DNA from: Ignavibacteria bacterium
GTDB lineage: Bacteria > Bacteroidota > Ignavibacteria > Tepidaquicellales > Tepidaquicellaceae
Assembly (NCBI GenBank): GCA_016710985.1
Contig: JADJTX010000039.1
Location: 1-48,926 of the forward strand
DNA: 48,926 nucleotides
Direction of reading: 5' to 3'
A model generated the notes under the pieces. That model saw only the letters and a program-made list of their open reading frames with translations. It had not been told where the DNA came from and did not search any database. Positions 10,082 to 18,862 of this stretch are shown here, one piece after another. Numbering within the stretch: position 1 is the first letter of the stretch; each line of letters opens with the position of its first letter. Position numbers and translations under genes: made by a program.

Positions 10082-11123
10082 CAGCTGTATTCGGATCTAT
10101 CATCTTGCTCGATTCACCATCCTTAAGCATCTGCTGATATGGTCCGTACTTATGCTGTATGTCTGTGAATTTGTCATCATACGGCGGAAACGGCGCATCT
10201 ACCGGTTTCAGCTTCAGGTTTGGATAATCTTTATCCAGATTTTCTTTTTTCGGTCTTGGCTGAGAATTTATGTAAGCTGCAACATCATATGAATCTTCCA
10301 GTGAAAGTACTGCATCGTTATACGGCATTTTAGAATAGATGAATGATGTTGATGTAAGCAGTCTGTATGTTCCGGCTCCGTCATTATAACTATCAGGTCC
10401 CATTACCGGCGGAAAATCATAACCGTTTAACGAATCTGCTGCAACGACAACATTTCCCGGATCGTTAAGAACACCGTAACCGTTTTCAGCATGGCATGTC
10501 ATACAGTTCCTTGCGAAAACAAGCTTGCCGTTTACAGGATCAGCAGCTCTTTTGATTAAATCTATTTTGGGAACTCCGTTTCCCTCTGCACGTGTACCTT
10601 TAGGAACATCTGTACTCAGCCATTTCAGATATGCTGTAAGAGCGCTCATTTCCTCACTGTCTTCAGGCAATGGTTTTCCATTCATGCTTCTTGTCATGCA
10701 CTGATTTATTCTTTCCTTAATTGAAATGATCTTATCTGACCTCGCATCAAAAGCAGGATAATTTGAATATGTTCCGACGAGTCCCAATACATACTTAACT
10801 GTACCTCCTTTAAAGTGACAATTCTGACAATCCATGTTATTTCCAAGAAACCTTTTTGATGAGTCCTTCATATCAGGTCCTATGTATTTATATGTTTCAA
10901 GAAATATTTTTCTGCCAAGCCTGATGACATTGTCCGCTCCATCCTCTTTTAATGAGCTGACGTCAGGATATTTCCATGGAACAATGGTATCCTTCTTTGT
11001 AGTTAACTGCTCACTTTTACATCCCATGAAAGGGTGAGAATCGTTTAAAAATAGATACATTGAAATAAAGATTAAAACTGTTAAGATAACAGTTTTCCTG
11101 GAGGAAGTAATAATTGATTTCAT
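10071..11123 (-). CDS. Diheme c-type cytochrome, TsdA-like (thiosulfate dehydrogenase family)
   Basis: Exported diheme cytochrome c. Two CxxCH motifs are present: CQNCH and CMTCH. Between them lies INQCMTRSMNGKPLPEDSEE and the YLKWLSTDVPKGTRAEG stretch, which matches the TsdA family. There a cysteine, probably the one in NQCMTRS, is an axial ligand of heme 1 (family knowledge; the ligand here is inferred). TsdA joins two thiosulfates to tetrathionate or does the reverse. I start at 11123 (MKSIITSSRKTVILTVLIFIS), where a membrane signal begins. An upstream in-frame ATG at 11225 would add 34 residues without clear homology. The protein is divergent from the ECF sigma gene. Other roles as a general diheme cytochrome are possible. 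Confidence 0.8.
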   Translation of the reverse strand: MKSIITSSRKTVILTVLIFISMYLFLNDSHPFMGCKSEQLTTKKDTIVPWKYPDVSSLKEDGADNVIRLGRKIFLETYKYIGPDMKDSSKRFLGNNMDCQNCHFKGGTVKYVLGLVGTYSNYPAFDARSDKIISIKERINQCMTRSMNGKPLPEDSEEMSALTAYLKWLSTDVPKGTRAEGNGVPKIDLIKRAADPVNGKLVFARNCMTCHAENGYGVLNDPGNVVVAADSLNGYDFPPVMGPDSYNDGAGTYRLLTSTSFIYSKMPYNDAVLSLEDSYDVAAYINSQPRPKKENLDKDYPNLKLKPVDAPFPPYDDKFTDIQHKYGPYQQMLKDGESSKMIDPNTAVNK

Positions 11124-11225
11124 ATCTTTCGCTTTAGTTAACTTAATATAAAAATTTCTATTGAAAAATTGAATATAAGAGTGAATATTGATTTTAGTTT
11201 TCAGATTTATGATTTTGGAAGACAT

Positions 11226-11270
11226 TGACTACTCACGATTCACGATTGACAATTGACGATTGACTACCTG
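11226..11270. repeat. Degenerate 9/10-base repeats (CACGATTGAC type)
   Basis: Short run of CACGATTCACGATTGACAAT and GACGATTGACT units between the divergent cytochrome and sigma-factor genes. The same unit type is found at about 43820-43940. No gene. Confidence 0.7.
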
Positions 11271-11335
11271 CGACTTTTTCCTGTTTCAAAACGTCTAATT
11301 AGTAATTAAACGTTTAAGCAATAAATTACCATCAT

Positions 11336-11941
11336 ATGTGTCAGGATACAAATCAATTTCTCGGGTTATTAAAGCCATGTTACAGTGATGCTTTGAAGTA
11401 CTGCAAGGCATTGTGTGCAAAGCGTTCACTTGACGATGCCGAAGACGTTCTGCAGCAGTCATTGCTGAAAGCTCTGGAAAATTTCGACAGTTTAATTGAC
11501 AAGACGAAATTTCGCTCATGGTTCTTTACAATAATTACGCGGGAGTTCTTTGATTCGGTAAAAAAAGATTTCTGGAAAAGATTTCTCCCATCAGATAGCG
11601 GAAATTCCTATCAGGACATTCCGGAAGTTTTTAACAGGGAAGAGAACAATGAAACAAAATCAATACTCAGCAATGCTCTTTCAAAGATTTCCACCAAAGA
11701 AAGATCTGCAATATTGCTATTTGAGGTCGGTGGATTTTCAATGGAGGAGATAAGAGAAATACAAAATGAAAAAAGTATTTCAGCAATTAAATCAAGGCTG
11801 AGCCGTGCAAGAGAGAAACTGAGAAAAATAATCGAAGATCAAGAAAATAATATTTCAAATTCAAAACACAAAAGTTCAATCATAATAGGAGATCTTAATA
11901 ATGAAACAATCAAACTCATTACAGAAATCGAAGGAAAGTAA
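11336..11941 (+). CDS. RNA polymerase sigma factor, ECF subfamily
   Basis: 201-residue sigma-70 family factor of ECF type. Region 2 is seen in DDAEDVLQQSLLKALENFDS and TKFRSWFFTIITREFFD. Region 4, a helix-turn-helix that contacts the -35 element, is seen in LSKISTKERSAILLFEVGGFSMEEIREIQ...SAIKSRLSRAREKLRK. It would direct RNA polymerase to a stress or envelope regulon. The last 41 bases overlap the next gene, which encodes a protein with a cytoplasmic N-terminus and one membrane segment, the classical sigma/anti-sigma arrangement. Regulation by release from that anti-sigma is inferred. A start at 11336 (MCQDTNQF) is the first ATG. Confidence 0.93.
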   Translation: MCQDTNQFLGLLKPCYSDALKYCKALCAKRSLDDAEDVLQQSLLKALENFDSLIDKTKFRSWFFTIITREFFDSVKKDFWKRFLPSDSGNSYQDIPEVFNREENNETKSILSNALSKISTKERSAILLFEVGGFSMEEIREIQNEKSISAIKSRLSRAREKLRKIIEDQENNISNSKHKSSIIIGDLNNETIKLITEIEGK

Positions 11942-12881
11942 ATACTTCGATGAATTACGGACTGAAAACTTCGATGATACTTTTCCGGCGACTGATTCGT
12001 GGCTCAGAAACATTAACCTAAATTTAAATAAAAAAAAATCAGAAGGGAAATTAAGCCATATGAAAAATTACTTTGCAGCTCATAAATTCAGATTAGCTTA
12101 TGCATTTTTAATTTTAGCTTTCGTAGTTGCAGCCTGCAACTATCCTGTAACTCAGCAGGAAACAGCCGGTGATGTTTTAAAGTGGTCTGTAAGCAAGGAC
12201 AATACTGAGGCAATCAGTAAAATAGAAAACCTTGACTGGTTTAAGAATGGTGAGTATAACATTAATGAAGACGGCAACTTCATGAGCTACAGTCTTGTAA
12301 TTCCGAAGGAAAATCATTCCGGTCTACAGGATTATAATAAACAGCTTGAAGCCATTGCGGGCGTTGATATGATAAACATAATTCCGCTGAATGAAACTGT
12401 AGAGAGGCCTGTTTATTCTGCATTCTTAAATGATCTTTTCAAAATTGATATTAATGCGGAGAACATGAGCGATGCCGAGCTTTCAAAGGAAATAGACGCA
12501 CAATTAAAGAATGCGGGGATTGAAAACGCTGAGGTTTTATTTTACCAGGGAAGCAGCGGTAAGAGAGAGATCAAGATGGTCATTCCCGAACAGGAAATTA
12601 AGAAAGACAGCGGATTTGACATGACGATAAAGGACGGCGAAAATGTGAACAGAATTAAAAACATCAGAAAGATAAATCCGGACGATGCCTCCGACAGATT
12701 CAAAGGGAAATCTGATGAGGAAATCAGAGAAATGATAAAAGCCGACATGGGAAATCCTGATTTAAAGGATGATGATATTGATATAACCCGAAGCGGCGAC
12801 AAGGTTCAGGTCAGGATTAATTTCAAGAAGTCTGACGGAAACTTTAACGGGGAATGGGAAATCGAAAATAAAGGGAAATAA
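11901..12881 (+). CDS. Probable anti-sigma factor, single-pass membrane protein
   Basis: 326 residues, not recognised by sequence family. About 60 charged residues come first, then LAYAFLILAFVVAACNYPV, one membrane segment, then a large extracytoplasmic part rich in acidic and lysine residues with a DDxSDRFKGKSDEEIREMIK stretch. The gene overlaps the ECF sigma gene by 41 bases in another frame, so translation is probably coupled. Position and topology suggest it holds the sigma factor at the membrane. No ZAS zinc motif (HxxxCxxC) is visible at the N-terminus, so it would be an atypical anti-sigma. A terminator follows at 12906. Confidence 0.65.
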   Translation: MKQSNSLQKSKESKYFDELRTENFDDTFPATDSWLRNINLNLNKKKSEGKLSHMKNYFAAHKFRLAYAFLILAFVVAACNYPVTQQETAGDVLKWSVSKDNTEAISKIENLDWFKNGEYNINEDGNFMSYSLVIPKENHSGLQDYNKQLEAIAGVDMINIIPLNETVERPVYSAFLNDLFKIDINAENMSDAELSKEIDAQLKNAGIENAEVLFYQGSSGKREIKMVIPEQEIKKDSGFDMTIKDGENVNRIKNIRKINPDDASDRFKGKSDEEIREMIKADMGNPDLKDDDIDITRSGDKVQVRINFKKSDGNFNGEWEIENKGK

Positions 12882-12905
12882 TATTTTATTTAAGAATAAT
12901 TTTGC

Positions 12906-12939
12906 AATCCGGTACTGACAAGCTTGTACCGGATTTTTT
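12906..12939 (+). terminator. Intrinsic terminator after sigma/anti-sigma operon
   Basis: Nine-base perfect stem ATCCGGTAC/GTACCGGAT (12907-12915 and 12926-12934) followed by a run of T. It ends the sigma/anti-sigma unit just before the hydrolase gene. Confidence 0.9.
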
Positions 12940-12965
12940 ACAATGAAAATTCAATTACAAATAAT

Positions 12966-14390
12966 ATGAAAAAATTAAAAACCGGATATCTGTTGAAAAT
13001 ATTCTTATTGATTCCGTTCATAGTATTTGCCCAGCTGAGTAGTGATTATACAAAGAGTTTAGAAGAGATCATTGCTGAGGCAAGTGAGAAAGGCGTCTTT
13101 TCAGGAAGTGTAATAATTGTAAAGGACGGAGGAATTATTTTCCAGAGATCAATAGGTAATGCAGACTATGTTAAGAATATTCCAAATACAGCGGATACAA
13201 AATTTCAGACGGGATCGATCACGAAATTTTTTGTAAAAACTTTGATCCATCAACTGACGGAAGAAGGCAAAATTAATATGTCAGATAATTTAGGAAAATA
13301 TTTATCGGGATTTCCTGCTGACGCTTCCGATAATGTAACAATACAAATGTTGACAGATCATACTTCCGGCTTTGGGGACTTTGTCAGAGAATCAATGAAT
13401 CCGCAGACAGTGGAAAATATGAAAAACATAAGCGATGTACTTCCATTTATTCAGCAGGAAAAGCTTGCATTTACTCCCGGCAGCCGGGCAGAATACTCTA
13501 ACTCGGGTTATGTACTGCTTGCAGCGATTATTGAAAAAGCCGAAGGCAAAAATCTTGAAGAAGTGCTTAAGGAAAAAATATTTACAAGGATAGGAATGGA
13601 TAATTCCGGATTTAAAGTTACCAATCAGGAAGTTGAAGGGAAAGCTAAAGGGTACCTCTCAAATCAGTTAGGTCCGCTGGAAGATAATTCGGGAATGAAT
13701 ATTATAGGTGCGGGCGCAGGCGGAATTTATGCAACGACAGGCGACATGTATAAGTTTGCGAAATCTTTAATTAATGATAACCTGCTGCTTACTGATGAAA
13801 GCAAAGTAAAACTTTTCAATTCACCTTTGTTTCCTGTTCAGTATTTAAACTGGGATGACTTTAAAACCAAAGGAAGGTTTACAATAGCCGGAGGTGCGCC
13901 GGGTATGAGCGCTGTTTTCAGCATCAACATGGAAAAAAATTATGTGATGGTTGTACTTTCAAATTATGATGAGGGAACTGCTGAAGAAGTATTCCGGAGA
14001 TTTACAGCTGTTTTAAATGACGGTGAAGTCAAGCCATTCAGTCCTCCGCCTGCAAAAGTAATCTATGATATCATTAAAGAAAAAGGTGCTGAAAATTTTA
14101 TTGCAAATTATAAATCGGAATTATCTGCAGCCGGGATCGATCTTGATAATGATATGATACTGCTTTTTGCCGGGAAAGAATTTTTAAAAGAGAATGATGC
14201 GGATAATGCATTGGCGCTTTATACAGTATATACAAATGAGTTTCCTGATATTGTCGTAGCGTGGAATGACATGGGTGATGCATACTTATCAAAAGGTGAT
14301 AAGGAAAATGCGAAGAAATGTTATGAGCAGGCATTGATTCTGAGACCTAATAATTTAAGAGCGAAAGAGTCGCTTCAGAAGATCAATTAA
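12966..14390 (+). CDS. Exported serine hydrolase of the beta-lactamase class C fold with C-terminal TPR
   Basis: About 474 residues from the ATG at 12966, which begins a good signal peptide (MKKLKTGYLLKIFLLIPFIVFAQ); an upstream ATG at 12924 would overlap the terminator. The catalytic Ser-x-x-Lys is in FQTGSITKFF, the Tyr-x-Asn in AEYSNSGYVLL, and HTSGFGDF is the usual beta-lactamase/DD-peptidase-like loop. The third motif may be GGAPGMS. The end (about residue 400 onward) holds tetratricopeptide-type helices (DADNALALYTVYTNEF, WNDMGDAYLSKGDKENAKKCYEQALILRPNN). Such proteins are periplasmic esterases or peptidases rather than antibiotic resistance enzymes. The stop codon is directly followed by the 9-base repeat array. 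Confidence 0.9.
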   Translation: MKKLKTGYLLKIFLLIPFIVFAQLSSDYTKSLEEIIAEASEKGVFSGSVIIVKDGGIIFQRSIGNADYVKNIPNTADTKFQTGSITKFFVKTLIHQLTEEGKINMSDNLGKYLSGFPADASDNVTIQMLTDHTSGFGDFVRESMNPQTVENMKNISDVLPFIQQEKLAFTPGSRAEYSNSGYVLLAAIIEKAEGKNLEEVLKEKIFTRIGMDNSGFKVTNQEVEGKAKGYLSNQLGPLEDNSGMNIIGAGAGGIYATTGDMYKFAKSLINDNLLLTDESKVKLFNSPLFPVQYLNWDDFKTKGRFTIAGGAPGMSAVFSINMEKNYVMVVLSNYDEGTAEEVFRRFTAVLNDGEVKPFSPPPAKVIYDIIKEKGAENFIANYKSELSAAGIDLDNDMILLFAGKEFLKENDADNALALYTVYTNEFPDIVVAWNDMGDAYLSKGDKENAKKCYEQALILRPNNLRAKESLQKIN

Positions 14391-14560
14391 AGTTCGTTAA
14401 GTTCGTTGAGTTCGTTAAGTTTGTTGAGTTCGTTGAGTTCGTTGAGTTCGTTGAGTTCGTTGAGTTCGTTGAGTTCGTTGAGTTCGTTGAGTTCGTTGAG
14501 TTCGTTGAGTTCGTTGAGTTCTTTGATTCGTTGAGTTCGTTGAGTTCGTTGAGCTCGTTG
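14391..14560. repeat. 9-base tandem repeat array, unit AGTTCGTTG
   Basis: About 18 units of AGTTCGTTG with variants (AGTTCGTTA, AGTTTGTTG) starting on the base after the hydrolase stop codon. Degenerate copies trail to about 14590. The complement matches the array at 14611-14662 at seven of nine positions per unit. Confidence 0.95.
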
Positions 14561-14610
14561 AGTTCTTATGATTCGATGAATTCATATAGTTTGCTAATTT
14601 CTGAGTTTAG

Positions 14611-14662
14611 AACTTAAAGAACTTAAAGAACTTAAAGAACTTAAAGAACTTAAAGAACTTAA
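14611..14662. repeat. 9-base tandem repeat array, unit AACTTAAAG
   Basis: Five perfect copies of AACTTAAAG and a final AACTTAATT. It is the inverted partner of the array at 14391 with the same 9-base period, separated by about 50 bases. Confidence 0.92.
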
Positions 14663-14739
14663 TTGTTCATACCAATTTATCCGGGATATTTTTATCTTAC
14701 CCAAATCCAATTCATTAAATTAAAACAACTAATTAGTCT

Positions 14740-16464
14740 ATGAAAAAAATTCATCTTTTTATCATTGCCATTTTTATTGTTTTTCCAAATTTTTCTTATT
14801 CATCTCCAAAGACAGGTTTTGCTGATCTTTTAGTTACAACTGAACAAAACCCTGAATTAGTTAAATATGCGCAGAACGAAGCAATAAGACAAAATCTTCC
14901 AATCAGCATTATCTCCACTGACGGGATAATGATTAATGTCAGATCTCTGGAAAACGGAAAACCCGTTTATACAGTCATTACAAACTTTGCTGATATTTAT
15001 AATGGCGGGTATACAGCTTTCCATGAAGAGTTTGTGAATAAGATAAATTATTCTAATTCACGAATTGATTATGGAAACGGAAGAATTACAGATAACACTA
15101 ACGGATACTTTAATGTTAAGTTAAATGATTCACCGACCTCTTCTACTGTTTTAATGATCCCTGATTCACAGTTCGACAGAGTTTATTTGTTTGACAGTTT
15201 CAACGGAAACCTCATAGATACGAGTTTTATTCCGCAGACCAGACCTCAGCTTCAGACTCCGATACACGCGCTTCAGCATTTCAGCGGCAGTAAGATAATA
15301 GTCTCGGATCAGATAAGTGATGCTGTTCAGGAGTTTAATCCGAATGGAATTTATACTTCAATATTTGCTCCGGCAGGAGGTGTGAATACTGCTATTCTGG
15401 ATAACATCAGAGGTATTTGTTACAGACCCAATAATAATCTGCTTGTTACTGTAGGCAGCGGAGCTAATCAGAACACCATACAGCAGTTTGATATTGCAGG
15501 AAATCCTTTAGGGACTTTTATCCCCTCAACAAACTTAAGCAGTCCATTTGATATTTTTTACAAACAAAACGAGATACTGATTGCTTGTTCTTCGGCACCT
15601 AATGATATTTCAAAATATGATCTTAACGGAAATTTTATTTCTGTTCTTCATTCGAGTACAAGTTTAAATTTTGCAGAACAAATGCTTCAGCTTGGAAACG
15701 GAGACATCGTCGTTGCGGGGTTCAGTCCTCCATCAGGACTTGTGATTCTTGATTCAACCGGAGTCTATAAAAGAACATTGAATGTCGTTACCGGAAACAG
15801 GGGAGTTTATCTTTTAGGAAACGGAAATTATCTTACAACTAGCGGAACTGCTGTATATGAACTTGATTCTTCTACGGGCGGAATCATTAGAACAGTAGTT
15901 TCGAGTACCAATCAAAGCTTCAGATTTATTTCAGAATACACTTTTACAAGCCCGTCATTAAGACTGACAATAAATCTGGAAAGCTGCCCTTCACAGCAAA
16001 TGTTTAATGCAGAACTCCGAAATTCTTCATCACCTTATAATCTTATTGATTCCCAGTCTGTAATGGCAGGAGCCGGAATCCCTGCAGTCGTATCGTTTCC
16101 GGCAGGATCAAGCGGAGTGAACTATTATATTGTTTTAAAAGGGAAAAATTCAGTTGAAACCTGGAGCAGCAACCCGGTATCTTTTAATTCAAATTTTTTA
16201 AAGTATAATTTTACGACTGCAGTCACTCAGGCATACGGAAATAATATGATAAATGCAGGAGGCAAATGGTCATTTTATCAGGGTGATGTTACTCAGAATG
16301 GTTTTGTGGATCTGACCGACGTATTGATTGTTTATGAAGACGCAAGTCTCTTTACTACCGGAAATGCAGTTACCGATATTAATTGTGATAATATTGTAGA
16401 TCTTTCCGACATATTAGTTACAAGTAATAACACGTCAAATTTTGTTCAGGTAGTCAGACCATAA
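14740..16464 (+). CDS. Secreted beta-propeller-like protein with dockerin-like C-terminal module
   Basis: 574 residues. Signal peptide MKKIHLFIIAIFIVFPNFSYS. Residues about 130-400 hold repeats such as FDSFNGNLIDTSFIP, QEFNPNGIYTSIFAPAGGVN and YDLNGNFISVLHSS, which look like NHL/YVTN-type propeller blades. The end shares the module of the 6601 and 28010 proteins: KGKNSVETWSSNPVSF, TQAYGNNM, then two EF-hand-like loops DVTQNGFVDLTD and DINCDNIVDLSD, and a terminal NFVQVVRP. No T9SS sorting domain. A clear terminator follows at 16483. Likely extracellular, function unknown. Confidence 0.82.
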   Translation: MKKIHLFIIAIFIVFPNFSYSSPKTGFADLLVTTEQNPELVKYAQNEAIRQNLPISIISTDGIMINVRSLENGKPVYTVITNFADIYNGGYTAFHEEFVNKINYSNSRIDYGNGRITDNTNGYFNVKLNDSPTSSTVLMIPDSQFDRVYLFDSFNGNLIDTSFIPQTRPQLQTPIHALQHFSGSKIIVSDQISDAVQEFNPNGIYTSIFAPAGGVNTAILDNIRGICYRPNNNLLVTVGSGANQNTIQQFDIAGNPLGTFIPSTNLSSPFDIFYKQNEILIACSSAPNDISKYDLNGNFISVLHSSTSLNFAEQMLQLGNGDIVVAGFSPPSGLVILDSTGVYKRTLNVVTGNRGVYLLGNGNYLTTSGTAVYELDSSTGGIIRTVVSSTNQSFRFISEYTFTSPSLRLTINLESCPSQQMFNAELRNSSSPYNLIDSQSVMAGAGIPAVVSFPAGSSGVNYYIVLKGKNSVETWSSNPVSFNSNFLKYNFTTAVTQAYGNNMINAGGKWSFYQGDVTQNGFVDLTDVLIVYEDASLFTTGNAVTDINCDNIVDLSDILVTSNNTSNFVQVVRP

Positions 16465-16482
16465 GAAAGTAATCTTTTAACC

Positions 16483-16516
16483 AAAGGACCGGTAACCGCA
16501 TCCGGTCCTTTTTTTA
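16483..16516 (+). terminator. Intrinsic terminator
   Basis: Ten-base perfect stem AAAGGACCGG/CCGGTCCTTT (16483-16492 and 16502-16511) running into a T tract, 18 bases after the stop of the 14740 gene. Confidence 0.95.
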
Positions 16517-16592
16517 TTTCAATAAATTGGTTTTCGAAATTAAATTGAAGTTTATTTAAAATATTTTTAAAATGATTGAAAAATAAATCTGC

Positions 16593-17027
16593 TTGAAGAA
16601 ATTAATTTTACTGTTTCTTTTAATTACTTCTGTATCAAAGTCTCAGGTACTCTGGGGAGTAAATACTGACAGTATTTCCATCACACATAGCTGGTTTTCA
16701 CAAAAAGATTACAACGGGGATACTCTCTATTCACGTGAGAATGTAGGAGACTTTGATTATGTATCGAGTAATAAATTCGGATTTCTGTTCTACAGGGTAA
16801 ACCCGCCGGATTATATGTTTAAAGAAGTTTATGAATATTTAGAGAACATATTCGGTCCTCCTCTCTTTATAAAGGATTATACTCCGAAAATTGAATACAA
16901 AATGGAAACCTCTGCGAAAGTTCGCTCAGGCAGATGGAAGTATGATAAAGAGTGGCATTATGGAAATAAAATCATAAACCTGATCTGGAAAGAAAACAAA
17001 CTGTATGTTAACTGCCTGATAAAGTGA
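16593..17027 (+). CDS. Small exported protein, unknown function
   Basis: 144 residues starting with TTG at 16593: signal peptide MKKLILLFLLITSVSKSQ and then a soluble part with VLWGVNTDSISITHSWFSQK. It has no cysteines except one near the end (YVNCLIK) and no recognised family motif. The sequence has good codon character and a clear signal peptide, so it is probably real. It stands alone between a terminator and a 190-base gap. Confidence 0.65.
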   Translation: MKKLILLFLLITSVSKSQVLWGVNTDSISITHSWFSQKDYNGDTLYSRENVGDFDYVSSNKFGFLFYRVNPPDYMFKEVYEYLENIFGPPLFIKDYTPKIEYKMETSAKVRSGRWKYDKEWHYGNKIINLIWKENKLYVNCLIK

Positions 17028-17218
17028 GATCAGTTGTTTTATCAATACCATGATCTACAGTTAATGAAGTTGCCTCCGCTGAAGCAACAAAGCTGTAACA
17101 AAGTTTAGTATTGATTAGAGATAAGAAATAATTTAGATTTACATCACACATCAATTCCGTTCATTTAAATCATTCCAATATTTTATTTAATAACTAAAAT
17201 TAATTTGCAGGAGGCAAA

Positions 17219-18646
17219 ATGAAAAAGTTATTACTAACCACTTTTCTATCCTTTATTTTTATACATCTGATGTATGCAGATGACGGACCAAATATCTGGA
17301 GCACTTCATTAAGCGGAGCCGGTCAGATATGGTCTATTGCAGTAAATCCCGCAGATCAAAATGTTTTGTACGCAGGAAGCAATACAACAGGAATCTGGAA
17401 GTCCACCAATCTCGGAGTTAGCTGGACTCAGTCAAATTCCGGATTAACAAATCTCACAGTCCAGACAATAGGTATTGGTACTTCCAATCCGAATGTAGTT
17501 TATTGCGGTACAAGTCAGACCGGTGCGGGAGCCGGTGTTTACAGGTCTACTGATGCCGGTGCCAGCTGGACTCTTGTCAATAATGGAATAGTCGAAACTT
17601 CAAAAGGTATCCAGTCAATAGCTGTTGATCCAACAGATCCTCTGATAGTTTATGCAGCAGTTTTTGACGGACTGGTTGATTCACAGGTTGGTATTTATAA
17701 ATCTTATGACGGCGGGGATACCTGGGAGCAGGCGAATATAGGAATGGGAACAGTAAAAAATGTTCTCACTATTGTTATAAATCCTCTTAATCCCGATGTA
17801 GTATATTGCGGAACTTCTTTTGGAGTAGTCTCGGCTATGGGACCGCCTCACATTTACAAGAGCGTTGACGGAGCGCTGAACTGGACGGATATCAGTAATG
17901 GTATTCCCAATCTTACAACAGATAATAAACCGGTAAGATGCCTCAGCATCAGCCGTGCAGATACATCTGTTTTGATTGCAGGAATTTTCATGAACACCGA
18001 TACCATTGCCGGGATGTATTATACATCTAACGGCGGAAACCTGTGGGTCAGAAGAAATAACGGATTGCCGAATGTAGTCGCGACATTAACAAGAAGCTGC
18101 ATCATCAGACCGGGAAGTGCGACTGAATTTTATGCCGGAATGGGTAATACTACAAATACAGGTGTTGGTGTTTTCAAAACTACAAATGCCGGATTATTGT
18201 GGACGGATTTTAACGGAGGTACATTATCTAATTCAACTTCTGTAAGAGCTTTGAATTTCAGAACTCTTGGAGATTCAACTTTATATGCCGGAGGTGCGCA
18301 TCCCACTGTCGCAACAGGGCAGGGAGTTTTTGAATATTCTTCTGATCTGACTGGAATAGTGATTCAGAACGAAAATTCACCTGATGAGTTTGCCCTTAAT
18401 CAAAATTACCCTAATCCGTTTAATCCGAATACTGTCATAAGCTACAGAATTCCTGAAAACAGTTTTGTTTCTTTAAAAGTATTTGATATGTCAGGTAAAG
18501 AAATAATGACACTTGTGAATCAAATGCAAAATACAGGAAGCTATAATTATTCTTTCAATGGCTCTGATCTTTCAAGCGGTGTATATTATTACAGTCTGAA
18601 AGCAGGAGAAAACACTATTACCAAGAGTATGCTTCTTGTAAAATAG
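17219..18646 (+). CDS. Secreted BNR/sortilin-type beta-propeller protein with T9SS sorting domain
   Basis: 475 residues. Signal peptide MKKLLLTTFLSFIFIHLMYA. Blades repeat the pattern VAVNPADQNVLYAGSNTTGIWKSTNLGVSW..., VYCGTSQTGAGAGVYRSTDAGASW and IYKSYDGGDTWEQ, i.e. Asp-box (BNR) repeats as in Ycf48/sortilin-like propellers. The linker ALNQNYPNPFNPNTVISYRI introduces an about 80-residue C-terminal T9SS sorting domain ending SSGVYYYSLKAGENTITKSM. A strong ribosome site (GCAGGAGG) lies just before the ATG, which is unusual in this phylum. Probably surface-displayed; no catalytic motif found. Confidence 0.9.
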   Translation: MKKLLLTTFLSFIFIHLMYADDGPNIWSTSLSGAGQIWSIAVNPADQNVLYAGSNTTGIWKSTNLGVSWTQSNSGLTNLTVQTIGIGTSNPNVVYCGTSQTGAGAGVYRSTDAGASWTLVNNGIVETSKGIQSIAVDPTDPLIVYAAVFDGLVDSQVGIYKSYDGGDTWEQANIGMGTVKNVLTIVINPLNPDVVYCGTSFGVVSAMGPPHIYKSVDGALNWTDISNGIPNLTTDNKPVRCLSISRADTSVLIAGIFMNTDTIAGMYYTSNGGNLWVRRNNGLPNVVATLTRSCIIRPGSATEFYAGMGNTTNTGVGVFKTTNAGLLWTDFNGGTLSNSTSVRALNFRTLGDSTLYAGGAHPTVATGQGVFEYSSDLTGIVIQNENSPDEFALNQNYPNPFNPNTVISYRIPENSFVSLKVFDMSGKEIMTLVNQMQNTGSYNYSFNGSDLSSGVYYYSLKAGENTITKSMLLVK

Positions 18647-18664
18647 TACTGATAAGTTTTTCAA

Positions 18665-18734
18665 AGTGTATAGAGTGTATGGAGTGTATAGAGTGTATGG
18701 AGTGTATGGAGTGTATAGTGGAGTGTATAGAGTG
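18665..18734. repeat. 9-base tandem repeat array, unit AGTGTATAG/AGTGTATGG
   Basis: Seven units alternating AGTGTATAG and AGTGTATGG, with three extra bases before the last unit. Left arm of an imperfect inverted pair with 18771-18862, between two convergent genes. Confidence 0.93.
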
Positions 18735-18770
18735 AGGCATAGATGGTGTATAGTGCACATGTACTCAACA

Positions 18771-18862
18771 CACTCTAAACACTCTAAACACTCTAAACAC
18801 TCTAAACACTCTAAACACTCTAAACACTCTAAACACTCAACACACTCAACACACTACGTACA
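18771..18862. repeat. 9-base tandem repeat array, unit CACTCTAAA
   Basis: About seven copies of CACTCTAAA, then CACTCAACA variants, ending at the stop codon of the minus-strand gene at 18863. Complement of the 18665 array at about seven of nine positions; the tip around 18750 includes GTGCAC. Confidence 0.93.

Noticed and set aside
14098..14334. Minus-strand frame with many His and Tyr
   Set aside because: Opposite the TPR part of the hydrolase; shadow frame.
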